Of a stretch of 64,000 nucleotides of DNA, positions 9,403-17,595 are shown piece by piece. The stretch spans positions 1 through 64,000 of the forward strand of contig JAJDXS010000064.1 in the NCBI GenBank assembly GCA_022823145.1, read 5' to 3'. The position numbers and the translations under genes are program-made. The notes below the pieces were generated by a model that was not told the DNA's origin, ran no database searches, and saw nothing but the letters and a program-made list of their open reading frames with translations. Source of the stretch: Gemmatimonadota bacterium (lineage in GTDB: Bacteria; Gemmatimonadota; Gemmatimonadetes; Longimicrobiales; Gaopeijiaceae). Every line of letters begins with the position of its first letter. Positions within the stretch are counted from its first letter, which is position 1.

Positions 9403-9440
9403 TTGCCCCCGCCCGGTTCGCCGGGCGGGGGCAAGTTTCT
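9403..9440 (+). terminator. Strong Rho-independent terminator-like hairpin
   Basis: A perfect 14-bp stem (9403-9416 with 9421-9434) closed by a TTCG tetraloop and followed by GTTTCT. It separates the giant lipoprotein gene from the autotransporter gene, which may therefore have its own promoter or depend on read-through. None of the few bases between hairpin and ATG 9474 gives a clear promoter. Confidence 0.8.
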
Positions 9441-9473
9441 GTATCGATTTACCTACCCAAAGGGCAAAGACAG

Positions 9474-12400
9474 ATGATTCCGATCCACCGCAGGTTGCTC
9501 CGTTTGATTCCGGCCGCCGCAGCGGCGTTTTGCGGCGCAGTTCATTCCGGCAGCGCCGGAGCCCAGCAGGGATTTGTCCCTGGCGGTGAAGCGGAGGAGT
9601 CCGCGCCGCGCATCCGGTGGTCGGTTTCTCCGGTCGGCGCGGTGGCACCTTCGGTGGACCGATGGGAGCTGAGGCAGACGGGGGACGCCTACGAGGAGTT
9701 CGATGTCCGCATCACATGGTCGGAGGACGTGGAGGGTTTCAGACTCAACGACATTGATGTCGACGACGGAGAAGCAACGGATCTGACCGGCAGGGACGAC
9801 GAATACACGCTCACCATCGAGCCGGACGAGATCGAGGGGTACGTGACCATCACGATCCGGGCGCGCGCGGTGGAAGACGGGGATGGTGAGGCGAACGCGG
9901 AGCAGGAGAAGCGCTTCAGGATCGACAACCGGCGGCCGGAGTTCGAAGATGCGACGGTCGACGGGGACGAACTCGTGATTGTCTATCATGAGGATCTGGA
10001 CGAGAGACGTTCATCCGTCCCCAGCCCGGCGGACTTCGACGTGGAGGCTGACGGAGATGATGTGGAGGTGGAGGATGTCGAGGTGGAACGCGACGAAGTG
10101 ATCCTGACGCTGGAGTCGCCCGTCCGCCCGGACGACGTCGTTCGCGTGACCTACGAACACGGGGTGGCGCCGCTCCAGGACGAAGCCGGCAACCTGGCCG
10201 AGGAGTTTCGCCGCGAGCGGGTGGACAACATCACCGAACAGGCCGCCGGCACACCGGGTCCGCCGCGGAGCCTGACGGCGAGCGCGGACGGGGCGTCGGT
10301 GATCGAACTCGACTGGCGGGCACCGACCGATCCGGGGGACGACGACGTCACGGGGTACAGGATCGAGTATTCGACGGACGCGGGCGGTACGTGGCGAACG
10401 CTGGAGGACGACACGGACGACACGAGAACCAGCTACCGGGACACGGGCCTGTCGCCCGGCACGACGCGCCACTACCGGGTTGCGGCGATCAACCGGCATG
10501 GAGCGGGCGGGTGGTCGAATGTGGCGGACGCCACGACGAACCGGGTGCCGGGACGGCCGACACGCCTGACGGCGAGGGCGAGGGGAACATCGAGCATCGA
10601 GCTGGACTGGACCGCGCCTTCTTCGGCCGCAAGCACGATCACGGGCTACCGGATCGAGGTGTCGCCGACCGGCACGGGCCGGTGGACGGTGCTGGAGGCC
10701 GACACGGATTCGAGAGCCACCGACTACACGCACACGGGTCTCAACCCCGGCACCAGGCGCTACTACCGGGTAGCGGCGATCAACCGCGTGGGCAGGGGAG
10801 ACTGGTCGAGCGTGGCGAACGCGACGACCGGTGCGACGGCCCCGGGCGCACCCACGGGCCTGGGGGCGGCGCCGAGCGGCCTGGGGGGCAGAACGCAGCT
10901 TCTGCTGACCTGGACGCGGCCGTCGACGGACGGCGGGCGGCCGGTTACGGGCTACCGGATCGAGGTGTCGCCCAACAGCGTCAGCTGGACCGTGCTCGTG
11001 GCCAACACGGGCACGACGGGCACGAGCTACACGCACGGGGGCCTCGCGCCGGCGACGACCCGGTACTACAGGGTCGCGGCGATCAACGCCGAGGGCGCCG
11101 GAAGGTTCTCGAACGTGGCGACCGGCCGGACCAACGCCGGTGCGCCCGATGCGCCGCGCAGCCTTCGCGCGAGGGCGGACGGGCCGAGAAGCATCCGGCT
11201 TGCGTGGGATGTTCCCTCGGAGGACAACGGGGCCCGGGTCACCGGCTACTCGATCCGGGTCCGGGGGCCCCAGGACAGCCGGTGGATCACAGTCCGCCAG
11301 AACACGGGTTCGACGGCGACGACCTTCACGCACACGGGCCTGCAGCCGGCGACCGCGTACCGCTATCAGGTGGCGGCGATCAACTCGGTGGGCGTGGGCC
11401 CGTGGTCGCTGGAGGCGGGCTCCGCCACGCAGGCCGACGTGCCCTCGGCACCGGCCGGCCTGGTGGCTCGGGCGGTGGGAACGTCGCGGATCGATCTGGC
11501 GTGGCGCCCGCCGGGGAACACGGGCGGTGCCCGGATCCTCGGCTACCGGATCGAGGCGTCGAGCGACGGTGGAAGGACATGGCGGATCATCCGCACCAAT
11601 ACGAACTCGACGGTGGGGTACTACTCGCACCGGGGCCTGCAACCGGCGACGACCCGGCACTACCGCGTCTCGGCGATCAACTCGGCGGGCGTCGGCACGG
11701 CCTCGAACGTCGCGCGGGCGACGACCGAGGCGACCATTCCGGGCGCGCCCCGGAACCTGACGGCCGAGGCGGACGGGTCATCGGCGATCGACGTCTCCTG
11801 GCGCCCCCCGGCTTCGGACGGCGGGGCTCAGGTCACGGGCTACCGGATCGAAGTCTCCGAGAACGCCGGTGGCACCTGGCAGACGCTGGTCGCCGACACG
11901 CGCTCGTCCGCGACCACGTACTCGCACACGGGTCTGGCACCGGCGAGCACACGCCACTACCGGGTCTCGGCGATCAACCGGGTCGGAGTGGGCCGTGCAT
12001 CGAGCGTTGCCAGCGCCACGACCGACGCCACAGTACCCGACCCGCCGACGGGCCTGACGGCGGCCGCGACCTCGCCGACGCAGATCGACCTGGCGTGGAC
12101 CGCGCCCGCCTACGACGGCGGCGCACCGGTCAGCGGCTACCGCATTGAAGTGTCGGAGACCGGGCAGGACTGGATCAACCTGGTGGCCAACACCAGGACC
12201 ACGGCCACCTCGTACGCACACACCGGACTGTTGCCGGGCAGCCAGCGCTTCTACCGCGTCTCGGCGATCAACGTGGCCGGGACCGGCGAGCCTTCGGGCG
12301 TCGCTTCGGCGGCGACCGACGATCCCGTCGAGCGCGCGGGACGGCTCAACACCATGGTCCTGCCGCATGTGGCCGGGGCGATGGCCTCGAGCACGATCTC

Positions 12401-13715
12401 GGCGATCGCGGACCGCATCGACGCGGTAGCCAGCGGGATGGGGATGCGGCGCCGCATGGAGATGGGCGGACTTTCCTCAATGGCGGCAAGCCTCTCGTCG
12501 CCGGGCTACGCCCCGGGCCGCAACGGCCGCTCCGGCCTCTCCACCCTCTTTGGCGGCACGTCGTTCCAGATGCCGCTGGGCGCGTCGGACGCGCCGCAGG
12601 AAGCGGGAAGCCCCGCCCAGGTGGCGAGCTGGGGCGCGGGCGAGTACCAGCACCTCGGCGAACCCGCCGCAACCGACCTCGACTGGAAAGGCAACATGGT
12701 CAGCGCGCACGTCGGCGCGGACTTGCGCGTGACGCCCTACATCCTGGCAGGCATCGCGGCTTCGCACTCGGCGGGCGACTTCGACTTCACCGACAAGACG
12801 GGCGCCGCCCCGGTCGAGGGCACCTACGGCACCGCGATGACCAGCGTGAACCCGTACGTCGCCTGGTTCCAGGGCGAGCGCGGGAACGCCGCCTGGGGCA
12901 CGGCCGGGTTCGGCTGGGGCGATGTAGAGGTAAAGGACGAGCGCGAGGACCTGCGCACCGCCCCGGCCCGCATGATGACCGGCGCGGCGGGCGGCAGCTA
13001 CCAGCTGCTGGAACGCGGCATCGGCGGCGTCCGCGTGAAGGCGGAGGGATGGGCCGGACGCGTCATGGTCGACGGCGGCGAGCGGATCGACTCGGTCACG
13101 CTAGACATGCAGCGCGCCAGGCTCGCGCTCGAGTGGACGCAGGGCATCCGCTCCTCGGCCGGCAGCGAGGTCGCCATCGTGCTCGAAGGCGGCGGACGCT
13201 ACGACAACGGAGACGGCATCAACGGCGCCAGCGCCGAAGTCGGCGGGGGGCTGCGCTACCGCAACATCCAGCTTGGCCTCATCGCGGAGGGCCGCGGCAG
13301 ACTCGTCATCTCCGCCCGCGACGGCTACGAGGAATGGGGCTTCGGCGGCATGCTCCAGCTCGACCCGGGGGTGCGCGGCCAGGGACTCTCGATCCGCATG
13401 GCACCCACCTACGGCGACGCCGCGAGCGGCGTGAACCAGCTCTGGGAGCGCGGCGTGTCGGGTGCGGTCCGCGACCGCGACTGGAACGCCGGCGCCAACG
13501 TGGACGCCGAAGTGGCCTACGGCCTCGCAGGGTTCCATGGCACCCCGTACGGCGGCTTCCGCCTGTCGGAGAGCGGCATGCGGGCCTTCAGCAGCGGCCT
13601 GCGCTACGACCTCGGCTCGGGGCTCGGGCTGCGCATCGAGGGCACGCGGCGCGAGGGCGCGCTCGGCGGCGCGAAACACTCCGTGGGGATCAGGGGCAGG
13701 CTGCGGTTCCGATGA
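9474..13715 (+). CDS. Autotransporter with seven fibronectin type III passenger domains
   Basis: A 1413-aa protein. An N-terminal signal peptide ends near GSAGAQQ. An Ig-like Big_12-type domain (~70-155, with WSEDVEGF and GRDDEYTLTI) is followed by a SwmB-like domain (~160-250). Seven fibronectin-III domains of about 99 residues each (~260-950) each start with a PGxPxxL-type turn and contain GYRIEVS and RHYRVAAIN-like strands. After a linker, the last ~390 residues form an autotransporter-type beta-barrel: alternating strands such as YILAGIAASHS and GGFRLSESG, ending in GRLRFR. The fibronectin array would be exposed outside the cell, probably for adhesion. The stop overlaps the start of the next small gene by four bases. 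A degraded copy of the barrel end lies at 14809-15155. Confidence 0.85.
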   Translation: MIPIHRRLLRLIPAAAAAFCGAVHSGSAGAQQGFVPGGEAEESAPRIRWSVSPVGAVAPSVDRWELRQTGDAYEEFDVRITWSEDVEGFRLNDIDVDDGEATDLTGRDDEYTLTIEPDEIEGYVTITIRARAVEDGDGEANAEQEKRFRIDNRRPEFEDATVDGDELVIVYHEDLDERRSSVPSPADFDVEADGDDVEVEDVEVERDEVILTLESPVRPDDVVRVTYEHGVAPLQDEAGNLAEEFRRERVDNITEQAAGTPGPPRSLTASADGASVIELDWRAPTDPGDDDVTGYRIEYSTDAGGTWRTLEDDTDDTRTSYRDTGLSPGTTRHYRVAAINRHGAGGWSNVADATTNRVPGRPTRLTARARGTSSIELDWTAPSSAASTITGYRIEVSPTGTGRWTVLEADTDSRATDYTHTGLNPGTRRYYRVAAINRVGRGDWSSVANATTGATAPGAPTGLGAAPSGLGGRTQLLLTWTRPSTDGGRPVTGYRIEVSPNSVSWTVLVANTGTTGTSYTHGGLAPATTRYYRVAAINAEGAGRFSNVATGRTNAGAPDAPRSLRARADGPRSIRLAWDVPSEDNGARVTGYSIRVRGPQDSRWITVRQNTGSTATTFTHTGLQPATAYRYQVAAINSVGVGPWSLEAGSATQADVPSAPAGLVARAVGTSRIDLAWRPPGNTGGARILGYRIEASSDGGRTWRIIRTNTNSTVGYYSHRGLQPATTRHYRVSAINSAGVGTASNVARATTEATIPGAPRNLTAEADGSSAIDVSWRPPASDGGAQVTGYRIEVSENAGGTWQTLVADTRSSATTYSHTGLAPASTRHYRVSAINRVGVGRASSVASATTDATVPDPPTGLTAAATSPTQIDLAWTAPAYDGGAPVSGYRIEVSETGQDWINLVANTRTTATSYAHTGLLPGSQRFYRVSAINVAGTGEPSGVASAATDDPVERAGRLNTMVLPHVAGAMASSTISAIADRIDAVASGMGMRRRMEMGGLSSMAASLSSPGYAPGRNGRSGLSTLFGGTSFQMPLGASDAPQEAGSPAQVASWGAGEYQHLGEPAATDLDWKGNMVSAHVGADLRVTPYILAGIAASHSAGDFDFTDKTGAAPVEGTYGTAMTSVNPYVAWFQGERGNAAWGTAGFGWGDVEVKDEREDLRTAPARMMTGAAGGSYQLLERGIGGVRVKAEGWAGRVMVDGGERIDSVTLDMQRARLALEWTQGIRSSAGSEVAIVLEGGGRYDNGDGINGASAEVGGGLRYRNIQLGLIAEGRGRLVISARDGYEEWGFGGMLQLDPGVRGQGLSIRMAPTYGDAASGVNQLWERGVSGAVRDRDWNAGANVDAEVAYGLAGFHGTPYGGFRLSESGMRAFSSGLRYDLGSGLGLRIEGTRREGALGGAKHSVGIRGRLRFR

Positions 13716-13918
13716 CCGGCGGTGGCAATGCAAGCCGTTCCGCGATAAGGGCCGGGGATGGCGAACTCCGGATCAGGTGCCGCACTTGCACCAAGCGCTA
13801 TACGGTGACGCGGAGTGGAGCAGTGTGTCCTGATTGTGGCTTCGATCCGCTTCCCGACTTGATGCACCGGCTTGATCCGTTGGCTCTGACGGTTCGCCTG
13901 CGCAGGCCGGAGACCTGA
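13712..13918 (+). CDS. Small zinc-ribbon protein
   Basis: A 68-aa protein whose ATG overlaps the autotransporter stop (ATGA), so translation is probably coupled. Four cysteines form two CxxC knuckles (Cys23/Cys26 in RCRTC and Cys39/Cys42 in CPDC), a zinc-ribbon arrangement as in small regulators or nucleic-acid-binding proteins. The rest is polar. The next gene begins one base after its stop. No named family is recognised. A role in regulation of the surface protein is inferred only from the coupling. Confidence 0.65.
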   Translation: MTGGGNASRSAIRAGDGELRIRCRTCTKRYTVTRSGAVCPDCGFDPLPDLMHRLDPLALTVRLRRPET

Positions 13919-13919
13919 G

Positions 13920-14288
13920 ATGGCGTACAAGCGGCCGCTGCCACCGGACCTTGAACCTCAGTGGCACGACCTTCGGGAGCGATCCGAGCAACTCCGGCGC
14001 GAACTGACGCGATTCCTCGACGACTGCGATCGGTTCCTGCGCCAGTGCAGGCTTACGTGCCTAACCCACAAGGAGGCCGTGGCGGACTTCCTTGAACAGC
14101 GTCCCGGCCGCGTTTTCGGATCCCGGCAGATCCAGAAGGCGCTTGAGGCGGAAGGCATGTCCTTCTCCCACCGTTACACCGTCTCCGCGATGCTTACACG
14201 CCTGCAAGACGACAACCGAGTCGTGCAGGTCAGCCACGGACAATGGACCACCCGCAGCGGCGGAGGGTCCGATTCGAACAGGGACTGA
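13920..14288 (+). CDS. Small coiled-coil plus winged-helix-like protein
   Basis: A 122-aa protein. Residues ~10-45 are predicted alpha-helical and heptad-like (WHDLRERSEQLRRELTRFL). Residues ~50-115 look like a winged helix: HKEAVADFLEQRPGRVFGSRQIQKAL, then VSAMLTRLQDDNRVV and QWT. This suggests a DNA-binding regulator, but no family is certain. It starts one base after the zinc-ribbon gene and ends three bases before the IstA-like gene, so the three small genes form one transcript, probably with the autotransporter gene. Confidence 0.6.
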   Translation: MAYKRPLPPDLEPQWHDLRERSEQLRRELTRFLDDCDRFLRQCRLTCLTHKEAVADFLEQRPGRVFGSRQIQKALEAEGMSFSHRYTVSAMLTRLQDDNRVVQVSHGQWTTRSGGGSDSNRD

Positions 14289-14291
14289 ACT

Positions 14292-14654
14292 ATGCATGGA
14301 ATAGAGAAACGCCTCCTCGTCAAACGGCACCTGGAACAGGGCGTGAGCAAGTCGGCGACGGCCCGGGCGGCGGGGATCAGCAGGCGCACCGTCTACAACT
14401 GGATCCGTTCGGGAGAGCTCGATCGCGACCCGGACGACCTGACCGTGCAGTACGGACCGAGACCTCCGCGGCCAACTCTGCTCGATCCCTACAAGGACAT
14501 GATCGACGCGCGCCTGTCCGACTTCCCGCAGTTGAGCGCGGCGAGGCTGTTCAGAGAGATCCGCGAGGCGGGATACCCCGGCGGCTACGGCCAGGTCAAG
14601 CGCTACGTGAAGGATTTGCGGCCGGAGATCCGCAACGTCAACGCCCCCGACTGA
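14292..14654 (+). CDS. IstA N-terminal-like helix-turn-helix protein (truncated IS21 transposase or domesticated regulator)
   Basis: A 120-aa protein resembling only the N-terminal quarter of IS21-family IstA. A helix-turn-helix (KSATARAAGISRRTVYNWI) is followed by the second HTH-like segment typical of IstA (LLDPYKDMIDARL, then SAARLFREIREAGYPGGYGQVKRYV). IstA normally continues for some 350 further residues with the DDE catalytic domain; here the frame stops right after LRPEIRNVNAPD and I find no continuation downstream. No istB is present. It may be a transposase fragment, but the intact frame and tight spacing behind two other small genes make a captured DNA-binding domain possible. Confidence 0.65.
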   Translation: MHGIEKRLLVKRHLEQGVSKSATARAAGISRRTVYNWIRSGELDRDPDDLTVQYGPRPPRPTLLDPYKDMIDARLSDFPQLSAARLFREIREAGYPGGYGQVKRYVKDLRPEIRNVNAPD

Positions 14655-14808
14655 GGCGTTGACCGAAGCACATCAGGCGAGAGCGGTGGAGAGCATGGAG
14701 AGGCCATTTTCGGTTGTGCGGCGCAATAGAACCCCTGGCGACCCGCCTGTGTTCGCGGGCCTTGTGTGGAACCACCGGCTGCGGCGGCGAGCCATGGTGC
14801 CCGATATG

Positions 14809-15155
14809 CTGGCGGGCGATCCCACCGCATTGGCCGCGGAGGGGTACGAGGAGTGGGGCTCAGGCGGCATGATCCAGCTCGACCCGGGGACACGTGGCAA
14901 AGGGCTGCAGGTCCGCGACCGTGACTGAAACATCGGCACCAGCTTGGACGCCGAGGTCGCCTGCGGCCCGCCTGGTTCCCTGGGACACCCGACGGCGGGG
15001 TTCCGGCTTTCGGCGAGCGGTTTGCGGGCCGTCCGCAGCGGCCCACGCTAACGGCTTCGACCTCAGCCTGCGAGTCAAGGAATCCAGGCTCGAGGGCGCG
15101 CTCCACCGCAACGGAGCACACGGTAGGCGTTCGAGGCAAGCTCCGGCTCTGGTAG
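14809..15155 (+). pseudogene. Decayed copy of the autotransporter beta-barrel 3' end
   Basis: The sequence parallels the end of the autotransporter gene (13315-13715). EGYEEWGSGGMIQLDPGTRG matches DGYEEWGFGGMLQLDPGVRG. It then jumps across a deletion to VRDRD, followed by an in-frame TGA where the parent has Trp, then NIGTSLDAEVACG (parent NAGANVDAEVAYG), GFRLSASGLRA (parent GFRLSESGMRA) and a frame-changed end HTVGVRGKLRLW-stop (parent HSVGIRGRLRFR). It thus has a stop, an internal deletion and frameshifts and cannot encode a barrel. It shows that a second autotransporter of this family once stood here, or that the locus duplicated. Confidence 0.85.
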
Positions 15156-15201
15156 ACACACATTTGCAATTCCATCTGGGCAAGACGGGCGGAGAAACGC
15201 A

Positions 15202-15780
15202 ATGAACACCAACGTCCATCCGACAGCCACAGTTCACCAGACCGCACGCATCGACGACTCTGCCAGAGTTGAGAGGGGCGCAATGATCGGGTTCGAAGTG
15301 TCGGTCGGGGCACACGCCAGGATCGGCGCCCGGTGCATCCTGCAAGCCGGGAGCAGCGTTGGCGACTTCGCTACGCTCGGTAGGGGCGTCATCGTGGGCG
15401 AGAAGTCGGAAGTGGGCCCCGGGGCCACCATCGGCCAGTTCTGCCGCCTCAGAGAGTTCGTGACGCTCGGTGTACGAGCAGAGCTGGGCCATCACGTCGC
15501 CGTCGACGAGGGTGTCCGCATCGACGACGAGGCGACCATCGGCTCAAGGTCCGGAATCCGCAAGGCGGCCCTGATTGAGCGTCAGGCGAGAGTGGGCGAC
15601 CGGGTAATCATCGGCAACCGTGTACGGGTCGGCTCAGGTGCCGAATTGGAAAGGGGCGTGAAGGTGGGTGGTGGTGCCGTGATCGGCATGAACGCCCGCA
15701 TTGGACAGAAGACGATGATCGGAGTCAACGCACGTGTCGGCAGCGGCGACTCCGTGGCGCCCCGCGAACAGGTGTGCTGA
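15202..15780 (+). CDS. Hexapeptide-repeat (left-handed beta-helix) protein
   Basis: A 192-aa protein made almost wholly of hexapeptide repeats of the [LIV]-G-x4 type (for example ARIGARCILQAGSSVGDFAT, VRIDDEATIGSRS, VIGNRVRVGSGAELERGVKV). It therefore folds as a left-handed parallel beta-helix, as in acyltransferases, gamma-carbonic anhydrases and LpxA/LpxD. About ten coils are present. I see no clear catalytic loop or C-terminal helical extension such as sugar acetyltransferases have, so the activity is unknown; a purely structural helix is possible. GGAG lies eight bases before the ATG. It stands alone between the barrel pseudogene and an unassigned stretch. Confidence 0.8.
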   Translation: MNTNVHPTATVHQTARIDDSARVERGAMIGFEVSVGAHARIGARCILQAGSSVGDFATLGRGVIVGEKSEVGPGATIGQFCRLREFVTLGVRAELGHHVAVDEGVRIDDEATIGSRSGIRKAALIERQARVGDRVIIGNRVRVGSGAELERGVKVGGGAVIGMNARIGQKTMIGVNARVGSGDSVAPREQVC

Positions 15781-16297
15781 GTGCTGAGGGCCCCATGGCG
15801 CGTGCCGCCCGGAGATTCGAGACTGGCGGGCCGAGAGCGTGGGATGCACCGAACGACTTGGTGGAGCAGAGCGACTTGGCCCAACTCCCGGCCATCCCCC
15901 CGGGGAAGTGACTGACCACGGATGTTTTGCATCGCGAAGCGGCTGCTCATGCGGCGACTCTCGTCGCTGGTTGGTGCAGGGGGCATCCACCCGGTCGTTG
16001 AGATCTGGATTCGCTGGTCTCCGGTCAGGCCTCCATGGCGGATGAGGGCCGAGTCGATGCTTCCGATCGCCAGTCGTTTGACAACATTGACGAGGTCGGC
16101 GCCGAGCGCGTTGACGCGGAGGATGACGATGGCGATGGTCGGCGGCGAGCCGGCGCTGGTTTTCTGGCGCGCGGGGGATCTCCGTGAAGCTCTGAAGGCG
16201 CCGACGACGTGGGTCTGCCACTCACATGCCCCCGATCCGCCACGGACAGGATCCTCGGCTTGGTGTTCCCCAACCTCGTGGACGGCGAAGGCGAGGC
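15781..16297. other. Unresolved stretch between two small genes
   Basis: About 517 bases without a confident gene. On the minus strand roughly 16020-16165 has codon-like composition (peptide IVILRVNALGADLVNVVKRL, then GGLTGDQRIQIS). This belongs to a longer frame (15582-16373) that overlaps the hexapeptide gene and loses coding character outside that stretch. It may be a gene remnant. The plus strand offers only a short acidic frame from ATG 16033. Confidence 0.4.
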
Positions 16298-16510
16298 ATG
16301 ACAGCGCCCGGGGGTGACAGCAAGGCACGGAAAGCGGCCCGGCGGAAGCAGCTGTTCGGCCGCCCGGTTGCATCCCTGGACGGCCCTGAGCTGATCCGCT
16401 GGTTGCGGGACTTCGCCAACGACCACCCCAACCCGTCTGGCACGCTCGCCCGAGAAGCGCGGCGTTGGTTGCTCGAACTCGAACGCAAGGGCGGTCACGG
16501 GGGATCCTAG
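16298..16510 (+). CDS. Small basic hypothetical protein
   Basis: A 70-aa product with a lysine/arginine-rich N-terminus (SKARKAARRKQLFG) and a helical remainder (GPELIRWLRDFAN, then TLAREARRWLLELERK). The strong third-position GC bias supports coding. ATG 16298 is preceded by GAAGGCGAGG. No family is recognised. The basic start hints at nucleic-acid binding, but this is weak. A diverged repeat copy (16604-16746) follows about 90 bases downstream. Confidence 0.5.
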   Translation: MTAPGGDSKARKAARRKQLFGRPVASLDGPELIRWLRDFANDHPNPSGTLAREARRWLLELERKGGHGGS

Positions 16511-16811
16511 GCCGCTTGCGGGCTAACTATGCCCAGAGGGGATCAATCGCGGTCCTGACCGTCCGTACCGGGAATGCGTTGGCTCAACACGAGATCGACC
16601 TCCGGCCATCCGGCCCGATGTCGAATGCCACGCAAATGCTCGCAAATCTCTGGCCTTCTCGTGCCGGTGGTTTGTGACAGCCCGCAAAGGCAAGAAGGAG
16701 GGATCGTGCCGTTCTGATTGGACTTACGTGACTTCTTGCTCGGATTGCGAGCTACGATTTGGCGGTCTGGTGATCGAGGAGGCCTTCACTCCCCGCGCTG
16801 AGGCTTTCCAC
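16511..16811. other. Gap holding repeat copy A
   Basis: About 300 bases without a supported gene. Apart from the repeat copy at 16604-16746 I see nothing recognisable; the open frames through it are short and lack start signals. Confidence 0.5.
16604..16746. repeat. Interspersed repeat, copy A (about 143 bp)
   Basis: This segment, from GGCCATCCGGCCCG to TGACTTCTTGCTCGGATT, matches 18068-18210 at about 80% identity by eye, in the same orientation. Conserved blocks include GGCAAGAAGGAGGGATCGTG (about 16690-16709). Neither copy carries a convincing gene. The copies bracket the small gene at 16812 and the VapBC locus. Confidence 0.75.
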
Positions 16812-17108
16812 TCACGCTTCGAAGCCCTCGCTCTCCGCCTCCCCCTCCAGCGCGGCAACCGCCGCGTCGATGAAGGCTCCGGCCGCGGCGGCGACCTCGG
16901 CCAGCGACCGCGGACATTCGGCCTCGGCTTCCTCCAGCAGCGCCCGGGCCAGGATCAACGCCAAGGGCGCTGGTTCTCTGTCCAGACCCAGTTCCAGCGC
17001 CTTGAGACATCGGTCGCGGGGCAGCGTCGCCACCGCCGTCACCTGACCAGTCTCCCGGTCCATCGACAGCTCAACCGGCAGCGTCTCCTCCCACCCGACT
17101 CCGCTCAT
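16812..17108 (-). CDS. Small acidic alpha-helical hypothetical protein
   Basis: A 98-aa product with consistently high third-position GC. It starts with a short beta-like segment (LPVELSMDRETGQVTAVATLPRD), followed by acidic helices rich in Ala, Leu and Glu (LILARALLEEAEAECPRSLAEVAAAAG). No family is identified. It precedes, on the same strand, nothing coding, and lies about 100 bases downstream of the broken vapC. An accessory cargo gene between the two repeat copies is the most that can be said. Confidence 0.5.
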   Translation of the reverse strand: MSGVGWEETLPVELSMDRETGQVTAVATLPRDRCLKALELGLDREPAPLALILARALLEEAEAECPRSLAEVAAAAGAFIDAAVAALEGEAESEGFEA

Positions 17109-17206
17109 TCAGGTTGCCCCTGGCTGTCCTGCCTCTCTCTCATGTCCTTGATCGCCCTGTCCGTCGCACTCTTCTTTGGAGGTCCCGGCTGGATCCTCAT
17201 CTGCCA

Positions 17207-17595
17207 TCAGGGCAGGTCCCGCACCGCGATGCCGAGGGCGCGGGCGGCGTCTGCCATCCGACGATCGTAGCTGGCGAGTTCGATGCGCTGGCCCCGGTCC
17301 CGAAGGAACCGGCAGGATGCGAGGTGCAGCGCGTCGAGCGTGCGTACGGACACCGGGAACGGATCGAGCGCGCGGGCCAATACCGGGGGAGCCAGCTCCA
17401 GCAGCGAGATGCGGGCGATCACCTCCCGCGCGGCCTCGGCCCGCGCCTGCGTCGCCTCCCGGGCGTGCAGGCGCGTCCAGACCTCATACTCAAGCAGACG
17501 GCTCGACACAGGGTTTCGGTCCAGAACTAAGCTGGGGGCCGCCGGTCCTCTGCGAACAGATGGGCCAGAGCAACCGACGTGTCGATGTAGATCAC
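17207..17595 (-). pseudogene. vapC: VapC-type PIN-domain toxin, disrupted
   Basis: The toxin starts at GTG 17595, overlapping the antitoxin stop (GTGA). It reads VIYIDTSVALAHLFAEDRRPPA with the first PIN acidic residue (Asp in IDTS), then meets a TAG where relatives read on. The rest (VSSRLLEYEVWTRLHARE.., LDALHLA with the central Asp, IELASYDRRMADAARALGI to the end) continues in another frame. So one nonsense codon and one single-base frameshift break the gene. PIN toxins cleave RNA, often tRNA. A sequencing or assembly error cannot be excluded; if real, the antitoxin is an orphan. Confidence 0.8.

Noticed and set aside
5029-9648. Long open frames on the minus strand opposite the giant lipoprotein gene (5029-7209 and 7216-9648)
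   Set aside because: They are rich in Arg/His/Val and lack family features; they mirror the codon bias of the plus-strand gene.
10011-11660. Open minus-strand frame of 549 codons under the fibronectin-III repeats
   Set aside because: Pure shadow of the repeat array: low-complexity Arg/Pro/Ala, no start signal.
10249-12330. Regular ~297-bp repeats considered as a CRISPR-like or satellite array
   Set aside because: They are in-frame fibronectin-III domains with diverged sequence, not short identical repeats with spacers.
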